Positions 1-7,918 of a stretch of 55,270 nucleotides of DNA are shown one piece after another. Source of the stretch: Thiorhodospira sibirica ATCC 700588. Lineage in GTDB: Bacteria > Pseudomonadota > Gammaproteobacteria > Ectothiorhodospirales > Ectothiorhodospiraceae. How positions within the stretch are numbered: the first letter of the stretch is position 1; the number at the start of each line of letters is the position of its first letter. The notes under the pieces were generated by a model, which did no database searches, was not told the origin of the DNA, and saw nothing but the letters and a program-made list of their open reading frames with translations. Both the position numbers and the translations under genes were made by a program. Where the stretch lies: positions 593,171 through 648,440 of the forward strand of contig NZ_MU255056.1 in NCBI RefSeq assembly GCF_000227725.2. The letters are read 5' to 3'.

Positions 1-533
1 CAAGGGTGTGCGAGAAGCGTATTTTCCGGGTGTGCGCCTGTTCGCCTCTGGGGTGGTGACCCACCTGGGAATTGTGCATGAATCCGGTCATCCGGAGCCG
101 TGGATGATTGCCATGGATGCGGATCCGACCCGTGCGCGCGTACTGGACTATGCCACGCGCTGGGGCATCGAGCCGATGTTCTCCGACTTCAAGGGGCGAG
201 GATTTGGCTTGGGGGATTCGCACCTGCGCCATGCGGATCGTTTGGAACGCCGGGTGTTGATCATGGCCTTGGCGATGTATGGGTGTGTGCGCATTGGGCG
301 CGAACAGGCGTGCCACCCTCCGACCCCGCTCGAAAAAAAACCAAGCACAGGACGATCCGAACCTCTGGAGCTTCCGCAAGCTTGCCCGCAGCCTAGTTTC
401 GTGGTTCACGCGTGGCTTGCGCTACTTGATGCGCTGTCTGCAAAACGACCTGCCGCTGCCGGCTTTTCGTGCCCGTGAGTAAATTGATAGGTGGTAAGCT
501 CGGCCACTTTTTGTCTTGACAATGGGATCCACC
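1..533 (+). mobile_element. Right part of an IS4-type insertion sequence
   Basis: The transposase reading frame enters from the left edge and stops at 480-482. The remaining ~50 bases up to the end of nuoC are non-coding and should contain the element's right end. I could not define the terminal inverted repeat because the left end lies outside the window, so the boundary at 533 is only the point where nuoC begins on the other strand. The element faces nuoC tail to tail and occupies the place where nuoD would be expected. Confidence 0.6.
2..482 (+). pseudogene. IS4-family transposase, C-terminal part, frameshifted
   Basis: DDE transposase of the IS4 type, cut by the left edge of the window. 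The visible part contains the family's C-terminal signature around WGIEPMFSDFKGRGFGLGD, which carries the last catalytic Glu, followed by the helical segment RRVLIMALAMYGCVRIG. The frame then changes at a run of eight A's (333-340): the continuation NLWSFRKLARSLVSWFTRG, typical of the family end, lies in another frame and stops at 480-482. Removing one A would restore a single frame. It is therefore either an inactivated copy, a slippage site, or a homopolymer sequencing error. The family call is firm from the motif, the element name is not known. Confidence 0.75.
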
Positions 534-998
534 TCAAACTTGTGGTTGTTCGCGCTGTTTGGGGTAATCTTTGCGCAGTGGATAGCCTTCAAAACCTTCA
601 TACAGCAGGATCGGACGCAGGTCGGGATTATCGCGAAAGCGGATACCGTACATTTCGTGGCACTCGCGCTCCATGATATTGGCCGAACCATAGAGCGAAC
701 GTAGGCTGTCAACCTCCGGGCTGGTCTCGCTGACCGCCGTTTTCAGACGCACCCGCACATGATCCTGGGTGCTGTAGAAATGATAAACCACGTCAAAACG
801 CGGCTGGCGCTGCGGCCAGTCTACGGCGGTGACATCCAGCAGCAGATCAAAGGCAAATTTGTGTTTCAGGGTCTGGGCGATGGCAAGCAGCTCATCGGGC
901 TTTTGTACCAGCACCAGCAGACCCTGGGAAAGAGTGGCGGCCAGTCCGGCCTCGACCGCAAGACGTTCGCGTAGGCGTTTGAGGATCGCATCATGCAT
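534..998 (-). CDS. nuoC: NADH-quinone oxidoreductase subunit C
   Basis: NuoC (30 kDa subunit) is part of the peripheral arm of proton-pumping complex I, which passes electrons from NADH to quinone. The 154-residue protein shows the family core: DVTAVDW, the stretch ERECHEMYGIRF, and the terminal LRKDYP motif near residue 145. It overlaps the nuoB stop by one base (shared base 998) and follows nuoA and nuoB in the same direction. It is short; the last residues QREQPQV and the stop lie close to IS-derived DNA, so the end may have been trimmed or recreated by an insertion. The Asp-Trp-Pro/DVVYHFYS style resembles the short, separate NuoC proteins of deltaproteobacterial-type complexes rather than NuoCD fusions; that is an impression from sequence only. 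Confidence 0.93.
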   Translation of the reverse strand: MHDAILKRLRERLAVEAGLAATLSQGLLVLVQKPDELLAIAQTLKHKFAFDLLLDVTAVDWPQRQPRFDVVYHFYSTQDHVRVRLKTAVSETSPEVDSLRSLYGSANIMERECHEMYGIRFRDNPDLRPILLYEGFEGYPLRKDYPKQREQPQV

Positions 999-1492
999 CA
1001 GAAATGCTCGTTAATCAGCGGGTGGCGGGCGGTGGCAATTTTGTCCTGCAATTGCATGATGCCGTCAATCACCATTTCCGGGCGCGGCGGACAGCCGGGA
1101 ATATAAACATCAACCGGGATCACCTTGTCGATGCCCAGCAAAACCGCGTAGTTTTGATAAAAGCCGCCGCTGATGGTGCAGGTACCAAAGGCGATCACCC
1201 ATTTAGGCTCGCACATTTGTTCATACACCTTGCGCAACACCGGGGCCTGTTTATGATTGATCGTCCCCACCACCATCATCAAGTCTGACTGACGCGGCGA
1301 AAAACGCGGCAAGGCTGCACCGAAGCGGTCTGTATCGTAAAGCGTGGAGCTGACCGACATGAATTCCATGCCGCAGCAGGCCGTAACGAAGGGATAGGGA
1401 AACAGGGAAAATTTGCGTGCCCAGCCGACCAGTTCATCTTTCTTGGTGGTCAGGTATTCAAAGGCGGCAGGTGATTGGCGAGGTGTATTCAC
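998..1492 (-). CDS. nuoB: NADH-quinone oxidoreductase subunit B
   Basis: NuoB (PSST) holds iron-sulfur cluster N2, the last electron carrier before quinone in complex I. The cluster ligands are visible: the adjacent pair Cys39-Cys40 in TACCGMEFM, Cys105 in FGTCTISGG and Cys134 in PGCPPRP (numbered from the chosen start). I chose the GTG at 1492 because a GGAG lies seven bases before it and it begins just after the nuoA stop at 1497. An in-frame ATG at 1510 would overlap nuoA by 14 bases and has no better ribosome-binding site; an ATG at 1537 is less likely. Length from GTG is 164 residues, normal for the family. Confidence 0.95.
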   Translation of the reverse strand: MNTPRQSPAAFEYLTTKKDELVGWARKFSLFPYPFVTACCGMEFMSVSSTLYDTDRFGAALPRFSPRQSDLMMVVGTINHKQAPVLRKVYEQMCEPKWVIAFGTCTISGGFYQNYAVLLGIDKVIPVDVYIPGCPPRPEMVIDGIMQLQDKIATARHPLINEHF

Positions 1493-1496
1493 AGAC

Positions 1497-1862
1497 TTAC
1501 TCCAGGACATCTTCCAGCAGGCGGCTGTTCCACACATAGAACATGATCAGGGCCAAAAGTGCCATGAAAAAGCCAAAAATCGCCAGCATCAGGCCATTAA
1601 GCGGCTGCGCACCCAAGGCCCAGAGAAACAGAAAAATGGTTTCCAGTTCAAACAAAATGAACACCACGGCAACGCCATAATACTTGACCGGGACAGCACG
1701 CACATTCACCGGGTCAGCGACCACCCCGCCGCATTCAAAAGGCTCTTGCTTGGCGGGTGTCGGCGCGGGCTTGGGACCCAGCAGACGATTCATGCCCAGG
1801 GTAATCCCGACAAAACCTAAAATCGCCAGCAGATAGAGCAAAAAACTTAGATACGGATCCAT
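1497..1862 (-). CDS. nuoA: NADH-quinone oxidoreductase subunit A
   Basis: NuoA is a small membrane subunit of complex I at the junction of the membrane and peripheral arms. The 121-residue protein has three hydrophobic helices (about residues 5-25, 60-80 and 90-110) and the conserved acidic loop with FECGG near residues 43-47 in the first large loop, the quinone-site region. It is the first gene of nuoABC and its end carries the nuoB ribosome-binding site (GGAG overlapping the stop). No promoter could be assigned in the 140 bases upstream, which are occupied by an inverted-repeat element. The rest of the operon (nuoD onward) is missing from this window. Confidence 0.95.
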   Translation of the reverse strand: MDPYLSFLLYLLAILGFVGITLGMNRLLGPKPAPTPAKQEPFECGGVVADPVNVRAVPVKYYGVAVVFILFELETIFLFLWALGAQPLNGLMLAIFGFFMALLALIMFYVWNSRLLEDVLE

Positions 1863-1903
1863 GAAAACCTCGTTTACCAGAACGCAGCTTGTGCATGGCA
1901 GCT

Positions 1904-1982
1904 CCCTGGGAGCGCGGAACTCCCGCTCCGCATGGTTTGATGCTTTTAAAAGATGCGCAGCCGGTGCTGCGCGCTCCCAGGG
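1904..1982. repeat. Inverted-repeat element between bchE and nuoA
   Basis: CCCTGGGAGCGCG at 1904-1916 is repeated exactly in reverse complement at 1970-1982, and the interior contains further partly complementary stretches (GCTCCGCAT against ATGCGCAGC). The ~79-base unit looks like a REP- or MITE-like palindromic element or a strong mRNA hairpin ending the bchE transcript. It lies between two minus-strand genes. There is no clear T run, so a Rho-independent terminator is not supported. Confidence 0.6.
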
Positions 1983-2002
1983 GGCTCGTGGTCTACGTTG
2001 GC

Positions 2003-3757
2003 TTAATGCGTCTTTGCGGTTTTTACGGCAACATCGCTGTCATCTTCATTCACCTGCAGGTCATTGGGGGCACCACAGGCGCTGACCGTACTGGATGAGG
2101 CGGGCTGTGCTTTGACATCCATGCGCGAAAGGGTTTGCACCTTGACCACCGGCTTGCCGTCATCATCAAGCTCCAGGTCATTAGGCGCGCCACAGGCCGA
2201 TACACTGCGCGAACCCATCGTACCCTGATGATGCATATCGGCCGCCAGGTCGGGACGTTCCTGCTTGAGCCGTTCGATGTCTTCGCGCTTGAGGATTTTG
2301 GTTTCATCAAAGCCCAGATCGACTTGCGCAGAGAAACCCTGATACTTCACGCGCTCAAGATCATAAAACTTCTTCGACCAGGTGGTTTTGGCAAAGGCTT
2401 TCAGACAGCCCATCATATAGCGGCGCTTGAATTTGTCCTTGATCCAGGGATAGGAGAAGAAGCTTTTGAGCATGTAAAAGCGGGCATAATTGCGCAACAC
2501 GCCTTTAAGTACCTGCTCACGCGACATCTCATTGGGCTGGATGATCGGCGTTACGAAATTATATTTGGAATAATCGCGCACCTCGACCTTATCGCCCAAT
2601 TCTTCAAACAGCTCGGCAAAGGGCCAGGGGGTGTACATATTCCAGTTGGCCATATCCACCTTCCAGTCACGGGCGAGACGGTAGGTTTCTTCGATGGTTT
2701 CCGGGGTTTCGTTTTCCAGCCCCATGATGAACTGAGCCTCGGCCACGATACCGGCATCGCGCAACAACTTGATCGCCAGCTTGTTTTGCTCGATGGTGGT
2801 TTCTTTGCGAAAGACATCCAGTTGCAACTGCGCAGCGGCCTCGGTGCCCAGCGAGACATGCACCAGACCGGCCTTGCGGTATAAGGGCAACAGATCGCGG
2901 TCGCGCAGAATATCGGTTACGCGGGTATTGATCCCCCAATACAGCGGCAATTTGCGGGCAGCGAGTTCTTCACACAGGGCAATGAATTTCTTGCGATGAA
3001 TGGTCGGCTCTTCGTCGGCGAGAATCATAAAGCCGACCTTGTGCTCGCGCACCAAGATCTCCACCTCATCGACAAACAACTTCGGCGAACGCACACGGTA
3101 TTTACGCCAGAATTTCCACTGTGAGCAGAAGCGGCAGGTAAACGGACAGCCACGGGCAAAATTAGGCACCGCCACGCGGGTATTGAGCGGGATGTAAATA
3201 TATTTATCCCATTCCAGCAGTGACCAGTCCGGCGTCAGGGTATCAAGATCTTCGATGACCGGTGCGGCCGGTGTGGCGACGATTTTATCGCCGTCCAAAT
3301 AAGCAATGCCCAGAATCTTATCCCGATCACGCTTATCGGTGCCATTTTCAATCGCCTTGAGCAGCTCAACCACAATGGTCTCACCCTCGCCGCGCACGAT
3401 GTAATCAATCCAGGGCGCCTCGTTGAGCACCTGACCGTACATAAAGGTCGGGTGAATACCGCCCAGCACCGTGACTACACCCGGAATCGCCTCTTTGGCC
3501 AGCTCCAGGGTTCTTTGTGCTTTATAGATCTGTGGGGTGATGGAGGTGGCCAGCACCACGTCGGGCTGATTGTGACGGATAATCTCGCGCAGGCGGTCGT
3601 CGGGAATATCATCGGTCATCGCATCCACAAAGCGGATGTTGCTAATCCCTGCGTGCTTTAATGCACCACCGATGTAGGCGACCCACCCCGGGGGCCAGTT
3701 TCCGGCAATTTCGGCTCCGCCGCAATGGTAGTTGGGTTGAATCATCATAACGCGCAT
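2003..3757 (-). CDS. bchE: Anaerobic Mg-protoporphyrin IX monomethyl ester cyclase (BchE-type radical SAM)
   Basis: BchE makes the isocyclic ring of bacteriochlorophyll without oxygen, using cobalamin and a radical SAM 4Fe-4S cluster. The 584-residue protein has the family's opening IQPNYHCGGAEIAGNWPP, a B12-binding-like domain to about residue 150, and the cluster motif CPFTCRFC with Cys204, Cys208 and Cys211. The start is ATG at 3757 with GGAG eight bases upstream. The C-terminal tail after about residue 510 is low-complexity and holds VSACGAPNDL twice (519-528 and 558-567). It sits alone, not in a photosynthesis cluster. B12 radical SAM enzymes are a broad family, but the N-terminal match makes BchE by far the likeliest; oxygen-independent expression is expected from the enzyme class. 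Confidence 0.88.
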   Translation of the reverse strand: MRVMMIQPNYHCGGAEIAGNWPPGWVAYIGGALKHAGISNIRFVDAMTDDIPDDRLREIIRHNQPDVVLATSITPQIYKAQRTLELAKEAIPGVVTVLGGIHPTFMYGQVLNEAPWIDYIVRGEGETIVVELLKAIENGTDKRDRDKILGIAYLDGDKIVATPAAPVIEDLDTLTPDWSLLEWDKYIYIPLNTRVAVPNFARGCPFTCRFCSQWKFWRKYRVRSPKLFVDEVEILVREHKVGFMILADEEPTIHRKKFIALCEELAARKLPLYWGINTRVTDILRDRDLLPLYRKAGLVHVSLGTEAAAQLQLDVFRKETTIEQNKLAIKLLRDAGIVAEAQFIMGLENETPETIEETYRLARDWKVDMANWNMYTPWPFAELFEELGDKVEVRDYSKYNFVTPIIQPNEMSREQVLKGVLRNYARFYMLKSFFSYPWIKDKFKRRYMMGCLKAFAKTTWSKKFYDLERVKYQGFSAQVDLGFDETKILKREDIERLKQERPDLAADMHHQGTMGSRSVSACGAPNDLELDDDGKPVVKVQTLSRMDVKAQPASSSTVSACGAPNDLQVNEDDSDVAVKTAKTH

Positions 3758-3959
3758 TGAGGGGTCTCCACTGGTGGGAATGGTCTGCGTAGTTTTTCGG
3801 CTGTTAATTTCGGATAAACCGATGTTGAATTAGCTAAACTTGTGAGAATACCAGATACCCGATACCAAGGCCATGGAAAATGCGCCATCATGATCAGGAT
3901 GCTCTTATCGCCTCATCATTCAGCGGAGACAGCCTAAGCCACGGCCTTGGGAACACCGC

Positions 3960-4718
3960 TTAGGGGGTGGTGTTTTGGGGGTGCCATTGAATGGATTGAA
4001 TTTCGAGCACCACGCGCTCGCCATTTTCGATTTGTTCAACCCGCACCGGGATGTAGTGCAAGTCTGGGGCAAACCAGATGCTGACGGTCATGTCGCGTTG
4101 TTTGTTGTAGCGTTGCACTTCGATGGCCTCCAGTTCGCCCAGTGCGGTGCGGATGGTACGGGCACCGGCAAGGGTGAAGTCGTAGGTGACGATGCGGTTG
4201 CGATCGACGAGGGTGCGAGAGATCTGGCGTTGTTGGCTGATGATGTCGTTGATTAAGGCGATTTGCAGGGCAAAGCGGTCTACCATGCCGTCTTTGAGCG
4301 TCAAACTGAAGGGGCGTCCGCGATGCATGCCACTGACCTGGTAGCGTTGCCAATCAAAGTGTGCCTCGGTGAGGCGGTCGCGGCGGCTGCTGCGGTGATG
4401 GTACCGATAGCTTTCAGAGCGCAGTCCGTGCGGGGTGATGCGAATCGTGGTGCGTTCGGTGATTTCATCATCACGCACTCGTGCCAGCATTCCGGCGGGG
4501 CGTAGATCGGCTTGATAGTGCAGCCGGTCACCGTCGCGTCGCAGGGTGATTTCCCCCACCACGGCCATGCCCATACGTTGGGCGCGATAGTGTGCGGTAT
4601 AGTCGGGGGGGATGTAGGGGGCAGCGGCAAGGGGTAGCGTCCACCCCAGCAGCAACAGCCCGGTGATGAGCCATGTGCTGTTGACAAAGCGGGGGCGGTG
4701 GTGACGAAGCGGATACAT
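3960..4718 (-). CDS. DUF3108 family exported protein
   Basis: A 252-residue protein starting at ATG 4718, which has GAGGAG eight bases upstream; an earlier in-frame ATG at 4880 would run into the pump gene and lacks a good site. Residues ~13-33 form a hydrophobic signal sequence ending in LAAA. The remainder is the beta-rich DUF3108 pattern: YTAHYRAQRMGMAVVGE near the start, then a middle segment with YDF and a late segment DMTVSIWFAPDLHYIPVRVE. The family is periplasmic or outer-membrane associated and of unknown biochemical role. It lies ~100 bases downstream of the RND pump gene on the same strand and may share its transcript. Confidence 0.82.
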   Translation of the reverse strand: MYPLRHHRPRFVNSTWLITGLLLLGWTLPLAAAPYIPPDYTAHYRAQRMGMAVVGEITLRRDGDRLHYQADLRPAGMLARVRDDEITERTTIRITPHGLRSESYRYHHRSSRRDRLTEAHFDWQRYQVSGMHRGRPFSLTLKDGMVDRFALQIALINDIISQQRQISRTLVDRNRIVTYDFTLAGARTIRTALGELEAIEVQRYNKQRDMTVSIWFAPDLHYIPVRVEQIENGERVVLEIQSIQWHPQNTTP

Positions 4719-4815
4719 GGCGGCGACTCCTCGGTAACAGCCCGCGCCAGGGCGCGGGGTTAAGCCAAAGCGGGCAGCGGGGCCCTGGCAGAATCGCAAA
4801 GGTCCGCTACAAGCA

Positions 4816-7800
4816 CTAGGCGCTGGGTGTGGTGGCCTGATGTTCTTTGGCAAGATACAGGTAAATAGCTGGCACCACAAACAAGGTAAACAGGGTACCG
4901 ATGGTCATGCCGGAGGCAATCACCAGCCCCATGGCAAAACGCGAAGCGGCACCGGGGCCGCTGCTGATGAGTAACGGCACCATCGCAATCACGGTGGCGG
5001 CGGTGGTCATCAGGATCGGGCGCAGACGCAAGGCGGCAGCTTCTTCAATCGCCTGTAATTTGCTGCGGCCCTGGCGTTGTAGCTGGTTGGCAAATTCGAC
5101 AATGAGAATGCCATGCTTGGCAATCAGGCCGATCAGCGCCAGCAGGCCAATCTGGGTGTAGATATTGAGCGAGGCGATGCCCAGGCTGATAAATAACAGT
5201 GCCCCGGCAATGGACATCGGTACACTCATCAACATGATCAACGGGTCGCGGAAGGATTCAAACTGTGCCGCCAAGACCAGATAAATCACAATCAGGGCAA
5301 AAAAGAAGGTGATTACCAGCTGCGCCCCTTCCGTTTTGAACTGGCGCGACTGACCGGCATAGTCCACGCTATAGCCTTGCGGCAATACCTCGGCGGCAAT
5401 GCGGTCAAGCAGATCCAGGGCCTGGCCCAGGGTAACGCCGGGCATCGGCACCCCGGACAGGGTGACGCTGTTGAGCTGCTGGAAGCGTTTGAGGCTTTGC
5501 GGTTGCACCGTATCGACCAGGGTGACCACATTGGATAGCGGAATCAGCTCGCCCGAACGGGTGCGGGTGTACAGATTGGCCAGCTGCTCGGGATTGAGGC
5601 GCTCGGTGCGTTCCAGTTGCGGGATTACCCGATAGGAGCGATTATCCATCGCAAAGCGCCCGGCATAGCCACCCGACAGCAAGGGCGCGAGATCGCCCAC
5701 CAGCGATTGCATGTCAATCCCCAGCAAGGCGGCCTTATCGCGGTCGATGACCAGTTCGGTACGCGGTTTGTCGATTTTGAGATCGGTGTCGATAAAGATG
5801 AAGCGCCCGCTGGCCTGGGCCCGTTTTAATACCTCTTGGGCAATGGCTTGCAGGTTCTCCACCGGCGCGGTTGAGCCAATGACAAACTGCACCGGCGGAC
5901 CACCCCCGGCGCTGGGCAAGGAGGGCGGTTGTACGGCAAACGCATTAAGACCCGGCAGACGGCTCAAGGCCGACTGCAAATCCTGCTCCAGAATCTCCTG
6001 GGTTGAGCGGCTGCGTTCATTCCAGGGGGCCATTACAAAACCGGCAATGGCCTGATTGGTAACACCCATCGCGCCCCCCCCAAAGCCGTTGACGATGAAT
6101 ACATTGCGCAGCTCCGGGACCTCATCGAGCAGGTGTTCGATCAAAGCGGTGTTGTGTTCCAGCTGATCCAGCGACATTGCTGCATCCCCTTCCGCGATGG
6201 AGAAAACAAAGCCTTGATCTTCCATCGGTTCGAGTTCGCTGCTGCTGCTGACAAAGAGAAAATAGCAGGAGGCCAGCACGATCAGGCCAAAGACCAGCAC
6301 CACCGCACGGGTACGCAGGGCACCATCCAGACGGCGTTGATAGCGCGCCTGCAGGCCGGCAAAGCGGCGATCCAGCCAGCCTTCAAACCCATGCGCCGGG
6401 GCATTGGGGGCGTGGCCTTTGAGAATCTTGGCGCACATCATCGGCGATAGGGTCAGCGCCACAATCCCGGAGATGATGACCGAGGCGGCCAGGGTGAAGG
6501 CAAACTCGACAAACAAGGTGCCGGTCAGGCCGCCCACAAAGCCCAGCGGTAAAAATACCGCGATCAAGGTGGTGGACATGGCCACAATCGGCCAGGCCAG
6601 TTCACGCGCCCCCTGAATCGCGGCATCAAAGGGTGCCATGCCTTCTTCAATGTGGCGGTGGACGTTTTCCAGCATGATGATGGCATCATCAACCACAATG
6701 CCAATCGCCAGCACCATCGCCAGCAGGGTCAGCAGATTGATGGAAAAGCCCATCAACAGCATCAGCAGCAGCGTGCCCATCAAGGACAACGGCACGGCCA
6801 CCGCCGGAATGATGACGCTGCGTAAAGAACCCAGAAACAGATAAATCACCACCACCACAATTAGCAAGGCAATGACGATGGTGATGATCACCTCGTTGAT
6901 GGCGCTTTCGATGTATTCGGTGGAATCGTATACGATGTCGCCGTTCAGACCCTGCGGCAGCTGCGGCTGGATGCGTTCGCTAAAGGCGCGGCGGACCCGC
7001 TCAATCACCTCCAGGGCGTTGGCATCCGGGGAAAGCTCCACACCGATAAAGGTTGCCGCCAGACCATTAAAGCGCACCGAGGCATCATAGCTTTCCGAAC
7101 CCAGCTCAATGGTGGCGACATCTTTCAGGCGTACTACATTCTCTTGGTCAGCAAACACCACCAGATGGGCAAACTGCTCCGGGCTGGATAAATCGGTATC
7201 GGCGCTTAGATCAATGATGCTGATCTGCCCTCGGGTGCGTCCCAGGGTGGCCTGCACATTATTGGCGCGCAAGGCACGGGCAATGTCTTGACCGGTTACG
7301 CCCAAGGCCGCCATGCGTTCAGAATCCAGCCAGATGCGCATGGCAAAGGTGCGATCTCCCAGAATCTGCGCCCGCTGTACCCCCGGCAGGGTGCTTAGCT
7401 CGGGTTCCACGACGCGCACCAGATAGTCCGTGATCTGGTTGTTGTTGAGGATATCGCTGTAAAAGGCCATGTACATGGCCGCCACCGTTTCCCCGACGGC
7501 TAGATCAACAATCGGCTCTTGCGCCTCCTCGGGCAGATCACCGCGCACCTTGTTGACCTGGGCGGCAATCTGGGTCAAAGCCTCGTTGGGTTCATAGTCC
7601 ATGCGCAGATAAGCCTGCACGGTACTGACCCCGGCCAGGCTGGTAGACACCAGATAATCAATGCCCTCCGCCGCCGCAATGGCGCGCTCCAGCGGCGTGG
7701 TGATAAAGCCTTGTATCAGGTCGGCATCGGCGCCGATATACACCGTGGAGACCGTGACCACGGCGTTTTTGATCTCGGGAAATTGGCGTACATTCAGTTC

Positions 7801-7890
7801 AAAGGCGGCGCGCAGCCCCAACAGCAGAATAAACAGGCTCAGCACCACCGCCAGCACGGGCTTATGGATAAAAAGATCAGTAAAACGCAT
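4816..7890 (-). CDS. RND multidrug efflux pump, inner-membrane transporter
   Basis: Proton-driven RND (HAE1/AcrB-like) transporter of 1024 residues, the usual length. It begins MRFTDLFIHKPVLAVVLS, the N-terminal helix of the family, and resembles the MexI branch in its opening. The proton-relay aspartates are Asp401-Asp402 in the fourth membrane helix (VVDDAI), equivalent to Asp407/408 of AcrB. Large periplasmic porter loops follow helices 1 and 7, and the C-terminal half repeats the first. It starts 29 bases after the adaptor gene stop, so the two form an operon. No outer-membrane channel gene accompanies them; a TolC-type protein elsewhere is presumably used. Substrate is not predictable. 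Confidence 0.95.
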   Translation of the reverse strand: MRFTDLFIHKPVLAVVLSLFILLLGLRAAFELNVRQFPEIKNAVVTVSTVYIGADADLIQGFITTPLERAIAAAEGIDYLVSTSLAGVSTVQAYLRMDYEPNEALTQIAAQVNKVRGDLPEEAQEPIVDLAVGETVAAMYMAFYSDILNNNQITDYLVRVVEPELSTLPGVQRAQILGDRTFAMRIWLDSERMAALGVTGQDIARALRANNVQATLGRTRGQISIIDLSADTDLSSPEQFAHLVVFADQENVVRLKDVATIELGSESYDASVRFNGLAATFIGVELSPDANALEVIERVRRAFSERIQPQLPQGLNGDIVYDSTEYIESAINEVIITIVIALLIVVVVIYLFLGSLRSVIIPAVAVPLSLMGTLLLMLLMGFSINLLTLLAMVLAIGIVVDDAIIMLENVHRHIEEGMAPFDAAIQGARELAWPIVAMSTTLIAVFLPLGFVGGLTGTLFVEFAFTLAASVIISGIVALTLSPMMCAKILKGHAPNAPAHGFEGWLDRRFAGLQARYQRRLDGALRTRAVVLVFGLIVLASCYFLFVSSSSELEPMEDQGFVFSIAEGDAAMSLDQLEHNTALIEHLLDEVPELRNVFIVNGFGGGAMGVTNQAIAGFVMAPWNERSRSTQEILEQDLQSALSRLPGLNAFAVQPPSLPSAGGGPPVQFVIGSTAPVENLQAIAQEVLKRAQASGRFIFIDTDLKIDKPRTELVIDRDKAALLGIDMQSLVGDLAPLLSGGYAGRFAMDNRSYRVIPQLERTERLNPEQLANLYTRTRSGELIPLSNVVTLVDTVQPQSLKRFQQLNSVTLSGVPMPGVTLGQALDLLDRIAAEVLPQGYSVDYAGQSRQFKTEGAQLVITFFFALIVIYLVLAAQFESFRDPLIMLMSVPMSIAGALLFISLGIASLNIYTQIGLLALIGLIAKHGILIVEFANQLQRQGRSKLQAIEEAAALRLRPILMTTAATVIAMVPLLISSGPGAASRFAMGLVIASGMTIGTLFTLFVVPAIYLYLAKEHQATTPSA

Positions 7891-7918
7891 ATTATCGAGA
7901 GTCCCTTGAGTTGTGCCG

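Noticed and set aside
2135-2884. Long plus-strand frame opposite bchE (249 residues)
   Set aside because: Composition is a mirror of the bchE codons, there is no family resemblance, and it lies wholly within a well-supported gene.
4741-4759. Terminator between the RND pump and DUF3108 genes
   Set aside because: CCCGCGCC/GGCGCGGG can pair but the loop is only two bases and no T run follows on either strand.
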